Assembly: GCA_019352875.1 (NCBI GenBank)
Contig: JAAAFW010000015.1
Coordinates: forward strand, 248,001 to 312,000
DNA length: 64,000 bases
Source of the DNA: Pedobacter cryoconitis
Lineage (GTDB): Bacteria; Bacteroidota; Bacteroidia; Sphingobacteriales; Sphingobacteriaceae
Direction of reading: 5' to 3'
The notes beneath the pieces were generated by a model. The model did no database searches. It saw only the letters and a program-made list of their open reading frames with translations, and had not been told where the DNA came from. A program made the translations under genes and the position numbers. The number at the start of each line of letters is the position of its first letter. Within the stretch, counting starts at the first letter, position 1. Below are positions 1-9,476 of this stretch, in pieces.

Positions 1-2300
1 CATATGCCATCATAGAAATCACCAAACATAGTCTTCAGATCAAGACAGATGATAATGGACATTTTTCTTTCCGCTTACCCATAGAAAAGGAATACATTAT
101 CAAAGTAAGTTATATAGGGAAGCGTCAGCAGATCAAAACAGTTTATCTCACAAAAGGGAAAACTGTTGAACTTGATTTCCTGCTTAAGGATGAGGTGCAG
201 CAATTGTCGGATGTAAAGATTGTTGGAGACAATAGAAATCAAAAGGCCAGAAATGAAGTAGTTAAAGCGGAAATTATTGATACCAAAGCCGCTCAGACAA
301 AAGCGGCAACCTTAGTAGAGTTGATGAATAGATCGGCAGGTATCAGGGTGCGCCAATCCGGAGGTTTGGGAAGTAATACCAATGTAATGCTAAATGGCTT
401 TCAAGGGAAATCGATTAAAATACTTAAAGACGGTATTCCTACCGATTATCTGGGTGCATCCTATAATATTTCTGCAACTCCTGTAAACATGCTGGAAAGA
501 GTAGAAGTGTATAAAGGAGTGCTGCCTACTGAAATCGGAGCGGATGCATTGGGTGGTGCCATCAATATGGTATCAAGAGTAGAAAATAGTGGATTTGCAG
601 CAATTTCTTATGAGATCGCCTCCTTTAATACCCATCGCCTTTCCTTAAATCTAAAACAGGCGAAAGCGGGCAGCAAGCTTTTCTATGGATTAGACGCTTT
701 TTACAATTATTCAGATAACAATTATGAGGTGACGGCTAATATTCCTGATCCAGAAAAGTCTACGGTATCTCCAGGAAAAGTAAAGCTATTCCATAATCAG
801 TATAAACATATGTATGCGGAATTGTACGCAGGGCTTACAGGACTTCCCTGGGCCGATGAACTGAGGATTGGTTTAACGGCATTCTCTATCCATAGAGACA
901 ATCAGTTTGGAGGATTAATGCAAAAACCCTTTGGTGCTTCAAAAGCAGCTGAAAATTCGCCCATTATTCCTACGCTGCGTTACAAAAAGGACTTTTTAAA
1001 TCATCAGCTATCCATAGATCAGTTTCTGGTCTACAGCGAAATTAAAGGAAGTCAAACCGATACACTGAGGGGTTCTTACGATTGGTATGGCAACTACCAT
1101 GCACCTGTAAATCCGAACAGCAGAGGAGAAGCTGGAAACCCAACTCAATTGGAATTTACCACTTCAAATTTTACTTCAAGAACGGGTTTAGCGTATCGGA
1201 TCGGACCGAAACAATCTCTTGCACTCAACATTGTTTTTAACGATTACAGCCGCACAGGTAAAGATCCCTATGGGCCAACTACAGTAGGTACCAACCCAAT
1301 AGACTTGCAAAGCCTGCCGTCAAATTATACCAAACTGGTGACCAGCCTTGGCTGGAATTCACAATTTATGGATGCTAAAGTAGAAAATCTATTTCAATTG
1401 AAATATTATGGAGCAAGGACGAGTGGTTTAGGCGTGAACGTGAATACAGGGTATTTAAATGAAAATACTTCAAAGGCAAATACCTCAAATTTTGGTATCG
1501 CAGAAGCACTGAAATACAATCTATCAAAACGCACCTATATCCGGGTGTCTGGAGAATTAGCTACCCGTCTTCCGGAACAAACGGAGATTCTAGGGAATGG
1601 TTCTTACGTATTGTCAAACTTTAACATTAAACCAGAGAAGAGTATCAATGGTAATTTAGGATTACGAACCACTCCAACCAATAAACTGGATATTGAGCTG
1701 AACAGTTTTTATAGAATTACTAAAGATTTGATTATCACTGCTCCGGTTAACCTATTGTATGCGCAAAGTGTGAACGTAGAGTCGGTTAGAGGGATAGGCT
1801 TTGAAGCAGATGTACGCTTTAGGCCTACGGATTGGTTAACATTAAACGGAAACAGTACCTATCAGGACTTTCGCTTGTATCAGATTAAAGAGCCGCTGAT
1901 GGAATATTTAGAGGGTGCCAGACTGAGGAATACACCTTATTTCTTCTCTAATCTTGGAGCTGCCTTCCAATTCAAAAATGTAATCCGGTCCACTGATAAG
2001 CTACAGGCCTATTATAATATGAGCTACGTACATCAGTACTTTCTGAATTATATTCCTAAAAACACAGAACCAGATGGCTTTTTGGGGCTATGGGGCGAAG
2101 CAAAAGTAGATGCACCCAATATCATTCCTTCTCAGGCGGTTCATTCGCTTGGTCTGTTATGGCAACCCAAAACCGTCTTACCGCTCACGATTAATGTAGA
2201 GTGTAAAAACCTGTTTAACGCAGATGTGTACGACAATTTTAAAATTCAAAATGCCGGTCGCAGTGTCCACCTGAAATTAAATTACTCCATCAAATATTAA
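1..2300 (+). CDS. TonB-dependent receptor, 5' end outside window
   Basis: Outer-membrane receptor that imports a ferric chelate with energy from TonB. The reading frame is open from the first bases, so the true start and signal peptide lie upstream; the GTG at 195 is internal. The first ~60 visible residues look like the end of a carboxypeptidase-regulatory-like domain (NGHFSFRLP). A plug domain follows (TLVELMNRSAGIRVRQSGG, then VEVYKGVLPTEIGADALGGA), then a long beta-barrel ending in an aromatic residue (LNYSIKY), as barrel proteins do. The next genes (DUF4374, PepSY, FecCD ABC transporter) point to an iron-siderophore substrate. Family is clear; the exact ligand is inferred. Confidence 0.93.
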   Translation, partial: YAIIEITKHSLQIKTDDNGHFSFRLPIEKEYIIKVSYIGKRQQIKTVYLTKGKTVELDFLLKDEVQQLSDVKIVGDNRNQKARNEVVKAEIIDTKAAQTKAATLVELMNRSAGIRVRQSGGLGSNTNVMLNGFQGKSIKILKDGIPTDYLGASYNISATPVNMLERVEVYKGVLPTEIGADALGGAINMVSRVENSGFAAISYEIASFNTHRLSLNLKQAKAGSKLFYGLDAFYNYSDNNYEVTANIPDPEKSTVSPGKVKLFHNQYKHMYAELYAGLTGLPWADELRIGLTAFSIHRDNQFGGLMQKPFGASKAAENSPIIPTLRYKKDFLNHQLSIDQFLVYSEIKGSQTDTLRGSYDWYGNYHAPVNPNSRGEAGNPTQLEFTTSNFTSRTGLAYRIGPKQSLALNIVFNDYSRTGKDPYGPTTVGTNPIDLQSLPSNYTKLVTSLGWNSQFMDAKVENLFQLKYYGARTSGLGVNVNTGYLNENTSKANTSNFGIAEALKYNLSKRTYIRVSGELATRLPEQTEILGNGSYVLSNFNIKPEKSINGNLGLRTTPTNKLDIELNSFYRITKDLIITAPVNLLYAQSVNVESVRGIGFEADVRFRPTDWLTLNGNSTYQDFRLYQIKEPLMEYLEGARLRNTPYFFSNLGAAFQFKNVIRSTDKLQAYYNMSYVHQYFLNYIPKNTEPDGFLGLWGEAKVDAPNIIPSQAVHSLGLLWQPKTVLPLTINVECKNLFNADVYDNFKIQNAGRSVHLKLNYSIKY

Positions 2301-2322
2301 TAAATAACATAAAAACTAAACA

Positions 2323-3585
2323 ATGAAAAAGAGATTTTTAAATGCGATGACCTTATTGTGGATGGGATCTGCCGTATTGGTTTCCTGCAGTAAAACTGAT
2401 TATAAAGAAGACAATAATGGTGGAAATACCAGTAAAGGAAAGTATGTACTGCTAACCGCCGAATGGGGCATCAAAGATGGGGCAGGATATTATGCTGCTT
2501 ACGATCAGATGCTATCCGGAGATGTAGACAATATCGGTGGTTTTTCGCTTCAGGCCAGGAATTATGGTGGTTTCAGAACCTACAAGAATTGGATGTTCAA
2601 CCGCCAGACTTTATCAGGTGAAACCGGAGTGGTTCAATACAGTCTGACTGCCGGTGGCCGATTTGCCCAAAGCGGTTTTATTAAATGCGGCACCTCCGCC
2701 CAGCATTTGGTTGTAAATGAGAAAACTGGTTTTTATTTCGATGCAGATCGTGGAAAAACCAAAATTCAAAAGTTTAACCCAAGCACAATGGAACGTACCG
2801 GTGAAATTGATCTTTCTTCTGCCGTAGATAAAGGGGCAGGAATCAGTACCAATGTGTCTACAGGTGATCAAACCATCATTTCAAAAGAAGGTAAGCTATA
2901 TGTGAACGTAAATTATGCGAGTGATAAAGTAAATGGCAGCAATGACAATACAAGGAATTATAGATTGGCAGTGATTGATATTGCGACAGAAAAAGTAGAA
3001 AAAGTGATTGTTCATGCTAAAGCTAAAAATCAAGGCCGTTCAAACTCAGAGTTTCCAGCCTGGATACAGGGATCAGATGGTGCATTATATTTGTTAACTA
3101 CTGGATGGGATACCAATGAAGATAAAGTAATGATGGCCCAGAATTCATTTATTTTCAGAATTAAAGCAGGAGAAACAGATTTCGATAAAAATTGGGAATT
3201 GTATGCTACAGACCTGGGAATGCCAGAAGGTTCTCTTTTGTGGAGCTTCCGTGAGTTGAATGGGAAATTATATGTGGATGCCTCACAGGATAAGATTCTG
3301 CTCCCTTCCTTATCGAATTTGAATACGAATATCTATAAATTCTTTGAAGTAGATATTAAAACTAAAAATGTAGCGCCAATCACAAATGTACCCTTAACTG
3401 TGTTTGGCCTATCTACTGGAAATGTGGAGGTGGTAGACAATCAGGTGTTATTGCGTGTAGTGGACAGAGCAAAGGGATTAAATGGCTATTACAAGGTTAA
3501 TTTAGCCAATCATACTGCAGAGCGAGCATTCAATGTAATACGCGGTGGAGAAGCAAGTGGTTTCATCAAGTTATCAGGTGAATAA
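2323..3585 (+). CDS. DUF4374-type lipoprotein of the iron locus
   Basis: 420-residue lipoprotein with a signal peptide ending at a lipobox (VLVSC, Cys22). The body looks like a beta-propeller, with repeated strands and GFxxxG-like turns. Proteins of this kind (DUF4374) usually sit directly behind TonB-dependent siderophore receptors in Bacteroidota, as here, 22 bp after the receptor. It is probably surface-exposed or periplasmic and assists the receptor. The molecular role is not established. The family name is from recognition of the sequence pattern and context. Confidence 0.8.
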   Translation: MKKRFLNAMTLLWMGSAVLVSCSKTDYKEDNNGGNTSKGKYVLLTAEWGIKDGAGYYAAYDQMLSGDVDNIGGFSLQARNYGGFRTYKNWMFNRQTLSGETGVVQYSLTAGGRFAQSGFIKCGTSAQHLVVNEKTGFYFDADRGKTKIQKFNPSTMERTGEIDLSSAVDKGAGISTNVSTGDQTIISKEGKLYVNVNYASDKVNGSNDNTRNYRLAVIDIATEKVEKVIVHAKAKNQGRSNSEFPAWIQGSDGALYLLTTGWDTNEDKVMMAQNSFIFRIKAGETDFDKNWELYATDLGMPEGSLLWSFRELNGKLYVDASQDKILLPSLSNLNTNIYKFFEVDIKTKNVAPITNVPLTVFGLSTGNVEVVDNQVLLRVVDRAKGLNGYYKVNLANHTAERAFNVIRGGEASGFIKLSGE

Positions 3586-3606
3586 TTAGTTGCTGGAATC
3601 GAAAAG

Positions 3607-4776
3607 ATGGATAATCAAAATAAGGCTAAAACTAAAAAAAAGTCTCTTTTGAAAAGAGTCAACAGCTGGCTGCATTTATGGCTGGGTTTGGCTTCTGGTC
3701 TTGTTGTTTTTGTGGTCTGTCTTACAGGAACCATATTTGTATTTCACGAAGAAATCAATGATTTTAATAATGCTGAGGTGCTTTTTGTTCAGGTTCCAAA
3801 AGGAGCACACAAACTATCTGCAGATACTATCCTGGCCAATCTTAAAAAAGAGTACCCGAAAGTTAAACCCTCCCAGTATACGGAGTTCAGTGATCAGAGC
3901 AGGTCAGTTTTAATTAAGTCAATGGACAGGTCTGCAGGAGCGTCGTTAATGAGCCTATGCTCAGTCTACGCAGATCCCTATACCGGGGAAATCTTAAAAA
4001 TAGACCATACCTATGGCTTTTTCAGACTGATGGTAGGGATACACGTGAATTTATTGCTGGGGAAGACCGGCTCTTACATCGTCCAGATTTCTACAGTAAT
4101 ATTCTTACTGGAGCTGATCTCTGGCTTGATATGGTGGTGGCCCAAACGTTGGAATAAAAGTACGGCAAACAAAAGTTTTAAGATAAAATGGAATGCGAAT
4201 TGGAAACGGATCAATCTGGATCTGCACAATGTGCTGGGCTTTTACATCCTTCCATTAGCCTTTATTTTGACGATTACTGCCTTAATGATCAGTTATGCTC
4301 CTGTAAAAACAGTGGTTTTTAAAATGTTTGGCGGTACTGGCAAAGAAACGCCAGTTTACCAGATCAAACATCCTACCGACAGCATCAGAAAAAGCTTGCC
4401 GCTGGAGCAGATGATTGATCCTTTTAGGAAAGAGCTCCCTGGCGCGCGACAGCTGACCGCAACCGTACCTTCGCCGCGTTCAGGAGCAGTTTTAATCCGC
4501 TTAGAGCAATCCGCTACCTTACTGACTTTTGAAGGGAGCCAGCAATTTGTAGACCAGTATTCAGGTGTCCAAATTCCAATTTCGAAAGAAGTTCATAAAG
4601 GAGATCGGTTCTTGAATACAACAGTTGCTTTGCACATCGGCGCCTGGTATGGCCTTGTAGGTAAAATACTCACCTTTATCGTCTGTTTAATTTGTACAAG
4701 TCTTCCTATGACCGGATTTATCATCTGGTACAACCGGAAGTTTAAGAAAAAGAAAGTTATAAAATCAATAGGTTAA
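3607..4776 (+). CDS. PepSY-associated membrane protein
   Basis: 389-residue inner-membrane protein. After a basic start there is a first helix (SWLHLWLGLASGLVVFVVC), a periplasmic PepSY-like region, further helices near residues 140-165 and 205-230, and a last helix near 340-365 followed by a basic tail. This is the PepSY-TM layout found in iron-regulated Bacteroidota operons; relatives are thought to reduce ferric siderophores or support their periplasmic processing. It lies 21 bp behind the DUF4374 gene and is probably cotranscribed. Reductase activity is inference from related proteins. Confidence 0.85.
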   Translation: MDNQNKAKTKKKSLLKRVNSWLHLWLGLASGLVVFVVCLTGTIFVFHEEINDFNNAEVLFVQVPKGAHKLSADTILANLKKEYPKVKPSQYTEFSDQSRSVLIKSMDRSAGASLMSLCSVYADPYTGEILKIDHTYGFFRLMVGIHVNLLLGKTGSYIVQISTVIFLLELISGLIWWWPKRWNKSTANKSFKIKWNANWKRINLDLHNVLGFYILPLAFILTITALMISYAPVKTVVFKMFGGTGKETPVYQIKHPTDSIRKSLPLEQMIDPFRKELPGARQLTATVPSPRSGAVLIRLEQSATLLTFEGSQQFVDQYSGVQIPISKEVHKGDRFLNTTVALHIGAWYGLVGKILTFIVCLICTSLPMTGFIIWYNRKFKKKKVIKSIG

Positions 4777-4782
4777 AAAATG

Positions 4783-4800
4783 TATACGGAATATCGTATA
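4783..4800. promoter_or_regulatory. inverted repeat upstream of cupin gene
   Basis: TATACG-N6-CGTATA, a perfect 6+6 palindrome with a 6-base spacer, 26 bp before the cupin start and just after the PepSY stop codon. It has the size of an operator for a dimeric regulator. It does not resemble the canonical Fur box. Function is inferred from symmetry and position only. Confidence 0.35.
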
Positions 4801-4825
4801 AAAAGTTTAAGAAACATCAATATTT

Positions 4826-5137
4826 ATGGAAATCAATAAAGTGAATCTGCCAGCGGAAGTAGATCAATTAAAAGAGCTTTGGACACTAAAAGAACTGGTA
4901 GATGTAAATGATCATGTGGTAAACCTGATCAAAATAAAAGGTGAATTTGAAATGCATACCCATGAGAATGGAGCAAAACTTTTCTACGTACTGGAAGGGC
5001 TTTTGTTTATCGCATTTGCAGATGGGGATATCATAGAAGTGAAGGTGGGTGAGTTTGTTGTGATTCCAAAAGGCGCTCAGCAAAAGCCTTATGCATTAGA
5101 GGAAACCACAATTTTATTCTTCGAACCAAAACGCTGA
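4826..5137 (+). CDS. small cupin-domain protein
   Basis: 103-residue single-domain cupin without a signal peptide, so probably cytoplasmic. Cupin motif 1 is visible as EMHTHENGAKLFYVLEG (metal ligands His, His and Glu), and motif 2 as GEFVVIPKGAQQKPYA, where the usual second-motif His is replaced by Gln. It lies between the PepSY gene and the ABC permeases, 49 bp from the first. A hairpin follows it, so it may close the receptor transcript. Its substrate is unknown; a sensor or chelate-handling role is a guess from context. Confidence 0.85.
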   Translation: MEINKVNLPAEVDQLKELWTLKELVDVNDHVVNLIKIKGEFEMHTHENGAKLFYVLEGLLFIAFADGDIIEVKVGEFVVIPKGAQQKPYALEETTILFFEPKR

Positions 5138-5158
5138 TATAAATAACATAAAGAAAAT

Positions 5159-5192
5159 AAACGCCTCTATTTTAGTAAAATAGCAGGCGTTT
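5159..5192 (+). terminator. hairpin after cupin gene, possible terminator
   Basis: AAACGCCT and AGGCGTTT form a stem extended by TATTTT/AAAATA with one mismatch. It lies between the cupin stop and the first permease. The following T tract is short, so it may only partly stop transcription and set a lower level for the ABC genes. Confidence 0.55.
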
Positions 5193-5210
5193 CTAATCGT
5201 TTACACAAAA

Positions 5211-6203
5211 ATGATCCAAAGTTTAAGAATAGTCTCTGGTACCGGGTATAAACGAACAATTGTGTTCGCCTTATTGCTGTTGTGTCTGGGACTAATGGCA
5301 TGCCTCTCTTTAGCAGTGGGTGTAGAGCCGATATCGCTAAAAAATCTATGGACCTCGGGTGCTCAGGAAACTGAACTTTTTCTGATCAGTCGGATTCCTA
5401 GAACCATCACCTTGATCCTTACTGGAGCTGGTCTCTCCATATCTGGCGTGATATTACAGCAGCTTTCGCAAAACAAATTTATTTCTCCAACCACATCAGG
5501 AACGCTGGATTCAGCAAAACTGGGCATTCTATTTGGCCTTTTGTTTTTTCCGCAAGCAGGGATGCTGACCAAATTGATTTGTGCGGTCGTTTTTTGCTTT
5601 ATGCTGACCGCAGTTTTTACCGTTTCCATTAGCCACATTGTGAAGCGAAACCTCGTGCTGATCCCAGTCTTGGGTGTGATGTATGGCTATATATTAAATG
5701 CACTGACCAATGTAGTTGGCGTCCAGTTCAATATTATTCAGAATATGGAAAGCTGGATGGTAGGCAATTTCGCAAGAACGCTAAAAGGACAATATGAGGT
5801 GATATACCTGCTCATTCCACTTTTTATAGTTTGTTATTTATATGCACACAGGTTTACGATTGTCGGTTTAGGCAGGGATTTTACGACAAATGTAGGGATT
5901 AGTTATAGGGGAGTAGTAAATGTGGGTATCATGCTAACTTCTATTACCGTAAGCACAACCGTTCTGACAGTCGGAGCGATACCATTTATCGACTTGGTGA
6001 TTCCAAATCTAGTGTCTCTCCTCCATGGCGACAATGTCCATAAAAATTTACCTTTTACCGCCTGTTACGGCGCGATTACACTTTTGGTCTGTGATATCAT
6101 TGGCAGGCTGATCATATTTCCTTATGAGATGCCAAGTAGTATGATTGTTGGATCGTTAGGGGCACTTGTTTTCTTATTAATGCTGATAAAGAAGGGGAGA
6201 TGA
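5211..6203 (+). CDS. ferric-siderophore ABC permease, FecCD family (first)
   Basis: 330-residue inner-membrane permease with about nine predicted helices. FecCD-family features are SRIPRTITLILTGAGLSISG near residue 65 and GAIPFIDLVIPNLV near 255, the coupling region that contacts the ATPase. It resembles CeuB/YclN/FatD permeases. The stop overlaps the start of the second permease by 4 bp (ATGA), so the two are translationally coupled and should form a heterodimer. Confidence 0.93.
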   Translation: MIQSLRIVSGTGYKRTIVFALLLLCLGLMACLSLAVGVEPISLKNLWTSGAQETELFLISRIPRTITLILTGAGLSISGVILQQLSQNKFISPTTSGTLDSAKLGILFGLLFFPQAGMLTKLICAVVFCFMLTAVFTVSISHIVKRNLVLIPVLGVMYGYILNALTNVVGVQFNIIQNMESWMVGNFARTLKGQYEVIYLLIPLFIVCYLYAHRFTIVGLGRDFTTNVGISYRGVVNVGIMLTSITVSTTVLTVGAIPFIDLVIPNLVSLLHGDNVHKNLPFTACYGAITLLVCDIIGRLIIFPYEMPSSMIVGSLGALVFLLMLIKKGR

Positions 6204-7141
6204 GTAAACAAGTAATTCCTTTATATTTTACGTTATTCCTATTTGTATTGCTGTTCGTTTTCTTCGACGCCCAGATAGATAATGAATTTATCATGATTGG
6301 GCGGCTTCAAAGGTTATTTGCTTTGGTGCTGGTGAGCATGACCATTGCCTATTCAACACTAGTTTTCCAGACAATTTCCGGGAACAAAATACTCAGTCCA
6401 TCTCTCATGGGATATGAGCATCTGTTTGTTTTATTACAGGTGGTGCTATTATTACTTTTTGGAGGCAATAGTGTTTTGTTGCAGTCTAAAGTATGGAGCT
6501 TCTTACTGTCGACAACAGTGATGGTGATCTACTCATTTGTATTGTACTTCTGCTTGTTTCGAAAACCCAATAAACAGATCTATTACATCTTATTGATCGG
6601 TTTGATACTTGGTATATTCTTTAATACCAGCACTCAGTTTCTGCAGATGACGATTGATCCCGATGAATTTGCCTATGTACAAAGTGCCATGTTCTCCTCC
6701 CTTGGGCGGATTTCCATCCATACCTTACTGCTGGCTTTTTTGTTAATGGTCCTGGTATTTTTATATCTTTTCAGATATTTCAAGTACCTGGACATCCTGA
6801 GTTTAGGGCGGGAATATGCATTAGGACTTGGCGTTGACTACGATAAAGTGGTACAGCAGCAGCTTTTTGGGATTTCTATTCTAGTGGCCATTTCTACTGC
6901 ATTGATCGGTCCGATCACCTTTGTTGGGATATTTGTTTCAGGGATCACTTATCGGATTTCTAGCACGGCAAAACACCGATCGAATGTAAGCTTAGCGATT
7001 GCCATCTCATTTATACTCCTAATCTGTGCCCAATTTATAATTGAGCATATTTTAAATTATAAACATAGCCTGAGTGTACTTATAAATTTATTGGGGGGAT
7101 CCTATTTTGTGTTTTTAATTCTGAAACTACTTCGAAAATAA
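6200..7141 (+). CDS. ferric-siderophore ABC permease, FecCD family (second)
   Basis: 313-residue permease of the CeuC/YclO/FatC type, mostly hydrophobic helices, with the coupling segment STALIGPITFVGIFVSGITY near residue 230. It starts inside the previous gene (ATGA overlap), and its stop is one base before the ATPase start. The tight packing supports one transporter of two permeases, one ATPase and one binding protein. Confidence 0.93.
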   Translation: MSKQVIPLYFTLFLFVLLFVFFDAQIDNEFIMIGRLQRLFALVLVSMTIAYSTLVFQTISGNKILSPSLMGYEHLFVLLQVVLLLLFGGNSVLLQSKVWSFLLSTTVMVIYSFVLYFCLFRKPNKQIYYILLIGLILGIFFNTSTQFLQMTIDPDEFAYVQSAMFSSLGRISIHTLLLAFLLMVLVFLYLFRYFKYLDILSLGREYALGLGVDYDKVVQQQLFGISILVAISTALIGPITFVGIFVSGITYRISSTAKHRSNVSLAIAISFILLICAQFIIEHILNYKHSLSVLINLLGGSYFVFLILKLLRK

Positions 7142-7142
7142 A

Positions 7143-7904
7143 ATGATTGAAATCAATTCACTACATAAAAAATATGGTCAGCGTACCATTTTAAAAGACA
7201 TCAACCTAAAGATTCCAAAGGGCAAGTTAGTTTCTTTGATTGGTCCAAACGGAGCAGGAAAATCAACATTGTTGTCTATTATTGCCCGTTTAGAAAAGAT
7301 AGACCAAGGAAGTGTGAAACTTGACGGTCAGGAGCTAAGCCATTATGCTTTAAGCAGCTTCTCTACAAAACTGAGCTTCTTAAAGCAGCAGAACAGTTTA
7401 GACCTTAAACTCAAAGTTGCCGAATTGATCGCCTTTGGCAGGTTTCCATATAGCAAAGGACAGCTCAATCCCAGGGATATTGAAATCGTTAATGAAGCAA
7501 TGGAAAGGATGAATCTATCCCATTTGTGCGATGCTTTTATTGATGAAATCAGCGGTGGTGAACGGCAACGGGTATTCTTAGCGATGATTATTGCCCAGGA
7601 TACCGATTATATTTTATTAGATGAGCCACTGAACAACCTGGATATGAAACACGCCGTTGAGATTATGCAGATCGCAACCAGGTTAGTGCGCGAATTCAAT
7701 AAGACCGTGATTATGGTAGTTCACGATATCAATTTCGCAGCCAATTACTCCGATTATATGATCGGTATGAAGGCCGGAGAAATCGTTTTTATGGACAAAA
7801 CCGATTCCATTATGGGAGAAGGTATACTGCGCTCACTATTTGATATTGACTTCAGAATTATTAAAGATGGTTCCAGTCTGTTATGTAATTACTATAAAAT
7901 TTAA
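7143..7904 (+). CDS. ferric-siderophore ABC transporter ATPase
   Basis: 253-residue ATP-binding subunit that powers the two FecCD permeases from the cytoplasmic side. Walker A is GPNGAGKST (residues 34-42), the signature is ISGGERQR (136-143), Walker B is YILLDEP (156-162) and the switch His is in VVHD (His194). Length and sequence fit the CeuD/YclP/FatE group. It sits between the permeases and the binding-protein gene, 27 bp before the latter. Confidence 0.95.
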   Translation: MIEINSLHKKYGQRTILKDINLKIPKGKLVSLIGPNGAGKSTLLSIIARLEKIDQGSVKLDGQELSHYALSSFSTKLSFLKQQNSLDLKLKVAELIAFGRFPYSKGQLNPRDIEIVNEAMERMNLSHLCDAFIDEISGGERQRVFLAMIIAQDTDYILLDEPLNNLDMKHAVEIMQIATRLVREFNKTVIMVVHDINFAANYSDYMIGMKAGEIVFMDKTDSIMGEGILRSLFDIDFRIIKDGSSLLCNYYKI

Positions 7905-7931
7905 AGCTCATTTACACTTAGATAAAATACA

Positions 7932-8870
7932 ATGAATAGAACAATTTTAGTGACAATAAGTACTGCGATCTTATTTACCGTTGCAAGCTGCAGTAATACT
8001 TCCAAACAAGCGGACAAACAGACTGTAAAAATGATTGCTGTAAAACACAAACTAGGAAAGACAGAAGTTCCAGTATCACCTAAAAAAATACTGGTATTCG
8101 ATATGGGGACCTTAGAAACCTTAAGTGATTTAGGTATTTCTGTTGCAGGAATTCCTAAAGATTTCGTTCCAGCTCATCTCAAAGAATATAAAGCAGATCC
8201 GAATGTAAAGGATGTTGGTTCTATTCTACAGCCTAATTTGGAAAAAGTAAGTGCCATGAATCCGGATTTAGTAATCATTTCCTCTTTACATGCCAATGAT
8301 TACGAACAGCTGTCTAAAATCGCACCCACTATATCTTTAGGGGTAGAAAGTGATCATTATAAATCTTCAGTGATCAAGAATCTAAACACTATTGGTGAGG
8401 TTTTTGATATCAAAGAGAAAACAAACCAAAAGGTTGCAGACATAGAAAATAAAATCGAGGAAGCTGCAAAAGTAATTGCGGCTAGTCCAAAGAAAATTAT
8501 GGTGCTTCTTTATAATGCAGGTTCATTTAGTTCCTTTGGTTCTAAATCAAGATATAGTTTTGTATTCTCCGATTTGAAAGCAAAAACCGCGGATGACAGT
8601 AAGGTGTCAGACATCCACGGGACAGTGGTGTCGAGTGAATATATAAGCCATGTCAACCCGGATATCCTATATATTATCGATAGAAACCTGATTATGGAAG
8701 GCCATAAACTAAATAAATCCGAAGTAGAGAATGCATTAGTGCAGAAAACAGATGCCTTTAAAAATAAACGCATCTATTATTTAGATCCCAATATTTGGTA
8801 TTTATCGGGAGGTGGAACTTACTCTATCAAACACATGATCACGGATGTTTTGCAAGGATACAAGTTGTAG
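7932..8870 (+). CDS. siderophore-binding lipoprotein, CeuE/YclQ type
   Basis: 312-residue periplasmic binding protein anchored as a lipoprotein (lipobox VASC, Cys20). Two alpha/beta lobes joined by a helix fit the class III siderophore-binding fold. Conserved CeuE-like segments are IHGTVVSSEYISHVNPDIL and NIWYLSGGG. Within them His229 and Tyr290 correspond to the His227/Tyr288 pair that CeuE uses to complete the iron shell of tetradentate catecholates, with the same 61-residue spacing. This predicts a catecholate-type, possibly hydrolysed enterobactin or similar, ferric ligand. It is the last gene of the iron locus. Confidence 0.92.
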   Translation: MNRTILVTISTAILFTVASCSNTSKQADKQTVKMIAVKHKLGKTEVPVSPKKILVFDMGTLETLSDLGISVAGIPKDFVPAHLKEYKADPNVKDVGSILQPNLEKVSAMNPDLVIISSLHANDYEQLSKIAPTISLGVESDHYKSSVIKNLNTIGEVFDIKEKTNQKVADIENKIEEAAKVIAASPKKIMVLLYNAGSFSSFGSKSRYSFVFSDLKAKTADDSKVSDIHGTVVSSEYISHVNPDILYIIDRNLIMEGHKLNKSEVENALVQKTDAFKNKRIYYLDPNIWYLSGGGTYSIKHMITDVLQGYKL

Positions 8871-9112
8871 CACAATCCAAAAAAGCAATATACTATCTTA
8901 CTGAAAATTCGTCTTATAGCGTTGGAATTATTTGATCAGTATATTTTTTTGATTAAATATTTTCAACCCATGCTGGAAACCTCAATACAGAGTGATTTTC
9001 TTGATCTTTTTTATTCGGATATAGTCAAAGCTTTATGGGGGGGCACTTACTCACTGTTCTGCGGTTTTTGAATACCCTTTGCCATCCTTTTTCGTTAGAT
9101 AATTGAACGTAA
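8871..9112. other. non-coding stretch at island edge
   Basis: No convincing gene. It contains a run of seven G near 9039 and AT-rich sequence. It separates the intact iron locus from the recombinase stub and probably holds the left edge of the decayed island. I found no copy of the tRNA-Ser 3' end here that would mark an attachment site. Confidence 0.4.
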
Positions 9113-9386
9113 ATGGCCAGCTCTATGAAAACGGCTTATCTATATGTTCGTGTTAGCACGGATGAACAAAAAAGGAAAGGTTATTCTCTGCCTGAACAAG
9201 AGTGGATAAACCACGGCAAACTTATCCCACTTCGCCAATTTTTCATTGACCCCAATTGCTATTAATAGTCAGTTGATTAGTTCCTGTTTTGAAAATGGCG
9301 AAGTTGAGATAGCCAAATTGGTTGATGTAATTCAATCTAACTCCTCTAAAAATACGCCTGCGATAATTCACCGTATTAACGATTAA
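9113..9386 (+). pseudogene. serine recombinase stub fused to another remnant
   Basis: The ATG at 9113 (or 9125) opens about 50 codons. They begin with the N-terminus of a serine recombinase, AYLYVRVSTDEQKRKGYSL, including the catalytic Ser of RVSTDEQ. After the Glu-Gln-Glu that should continue into the resolvase domain the sequence turns into unrelated residues and stops at 9265. A different frame, open from about 9205 to the stop at 9386, reads like the C-terminus of another protein (NGEVEIAKLVDVIQSNS). This looks like a deletion joining two broken genes. What the second fragment was is unknown. Confidence 0.7.
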
Positions 9387-9476
9387 TTAAATTGTAATAT
9401 AAAAGTTACACGCGTATAATTGTTTGTATTAAGATTAGTTCTAAATTACAATTTAATTAAAAATTAACTTTTTCAT

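Noticed and set aside
8900..9110. possible left attachment site copying the tRNA-Ser 3' end
   Set aside because: No stretch of the tRNA 3' end could be found here; the left end of the island remains undefined.
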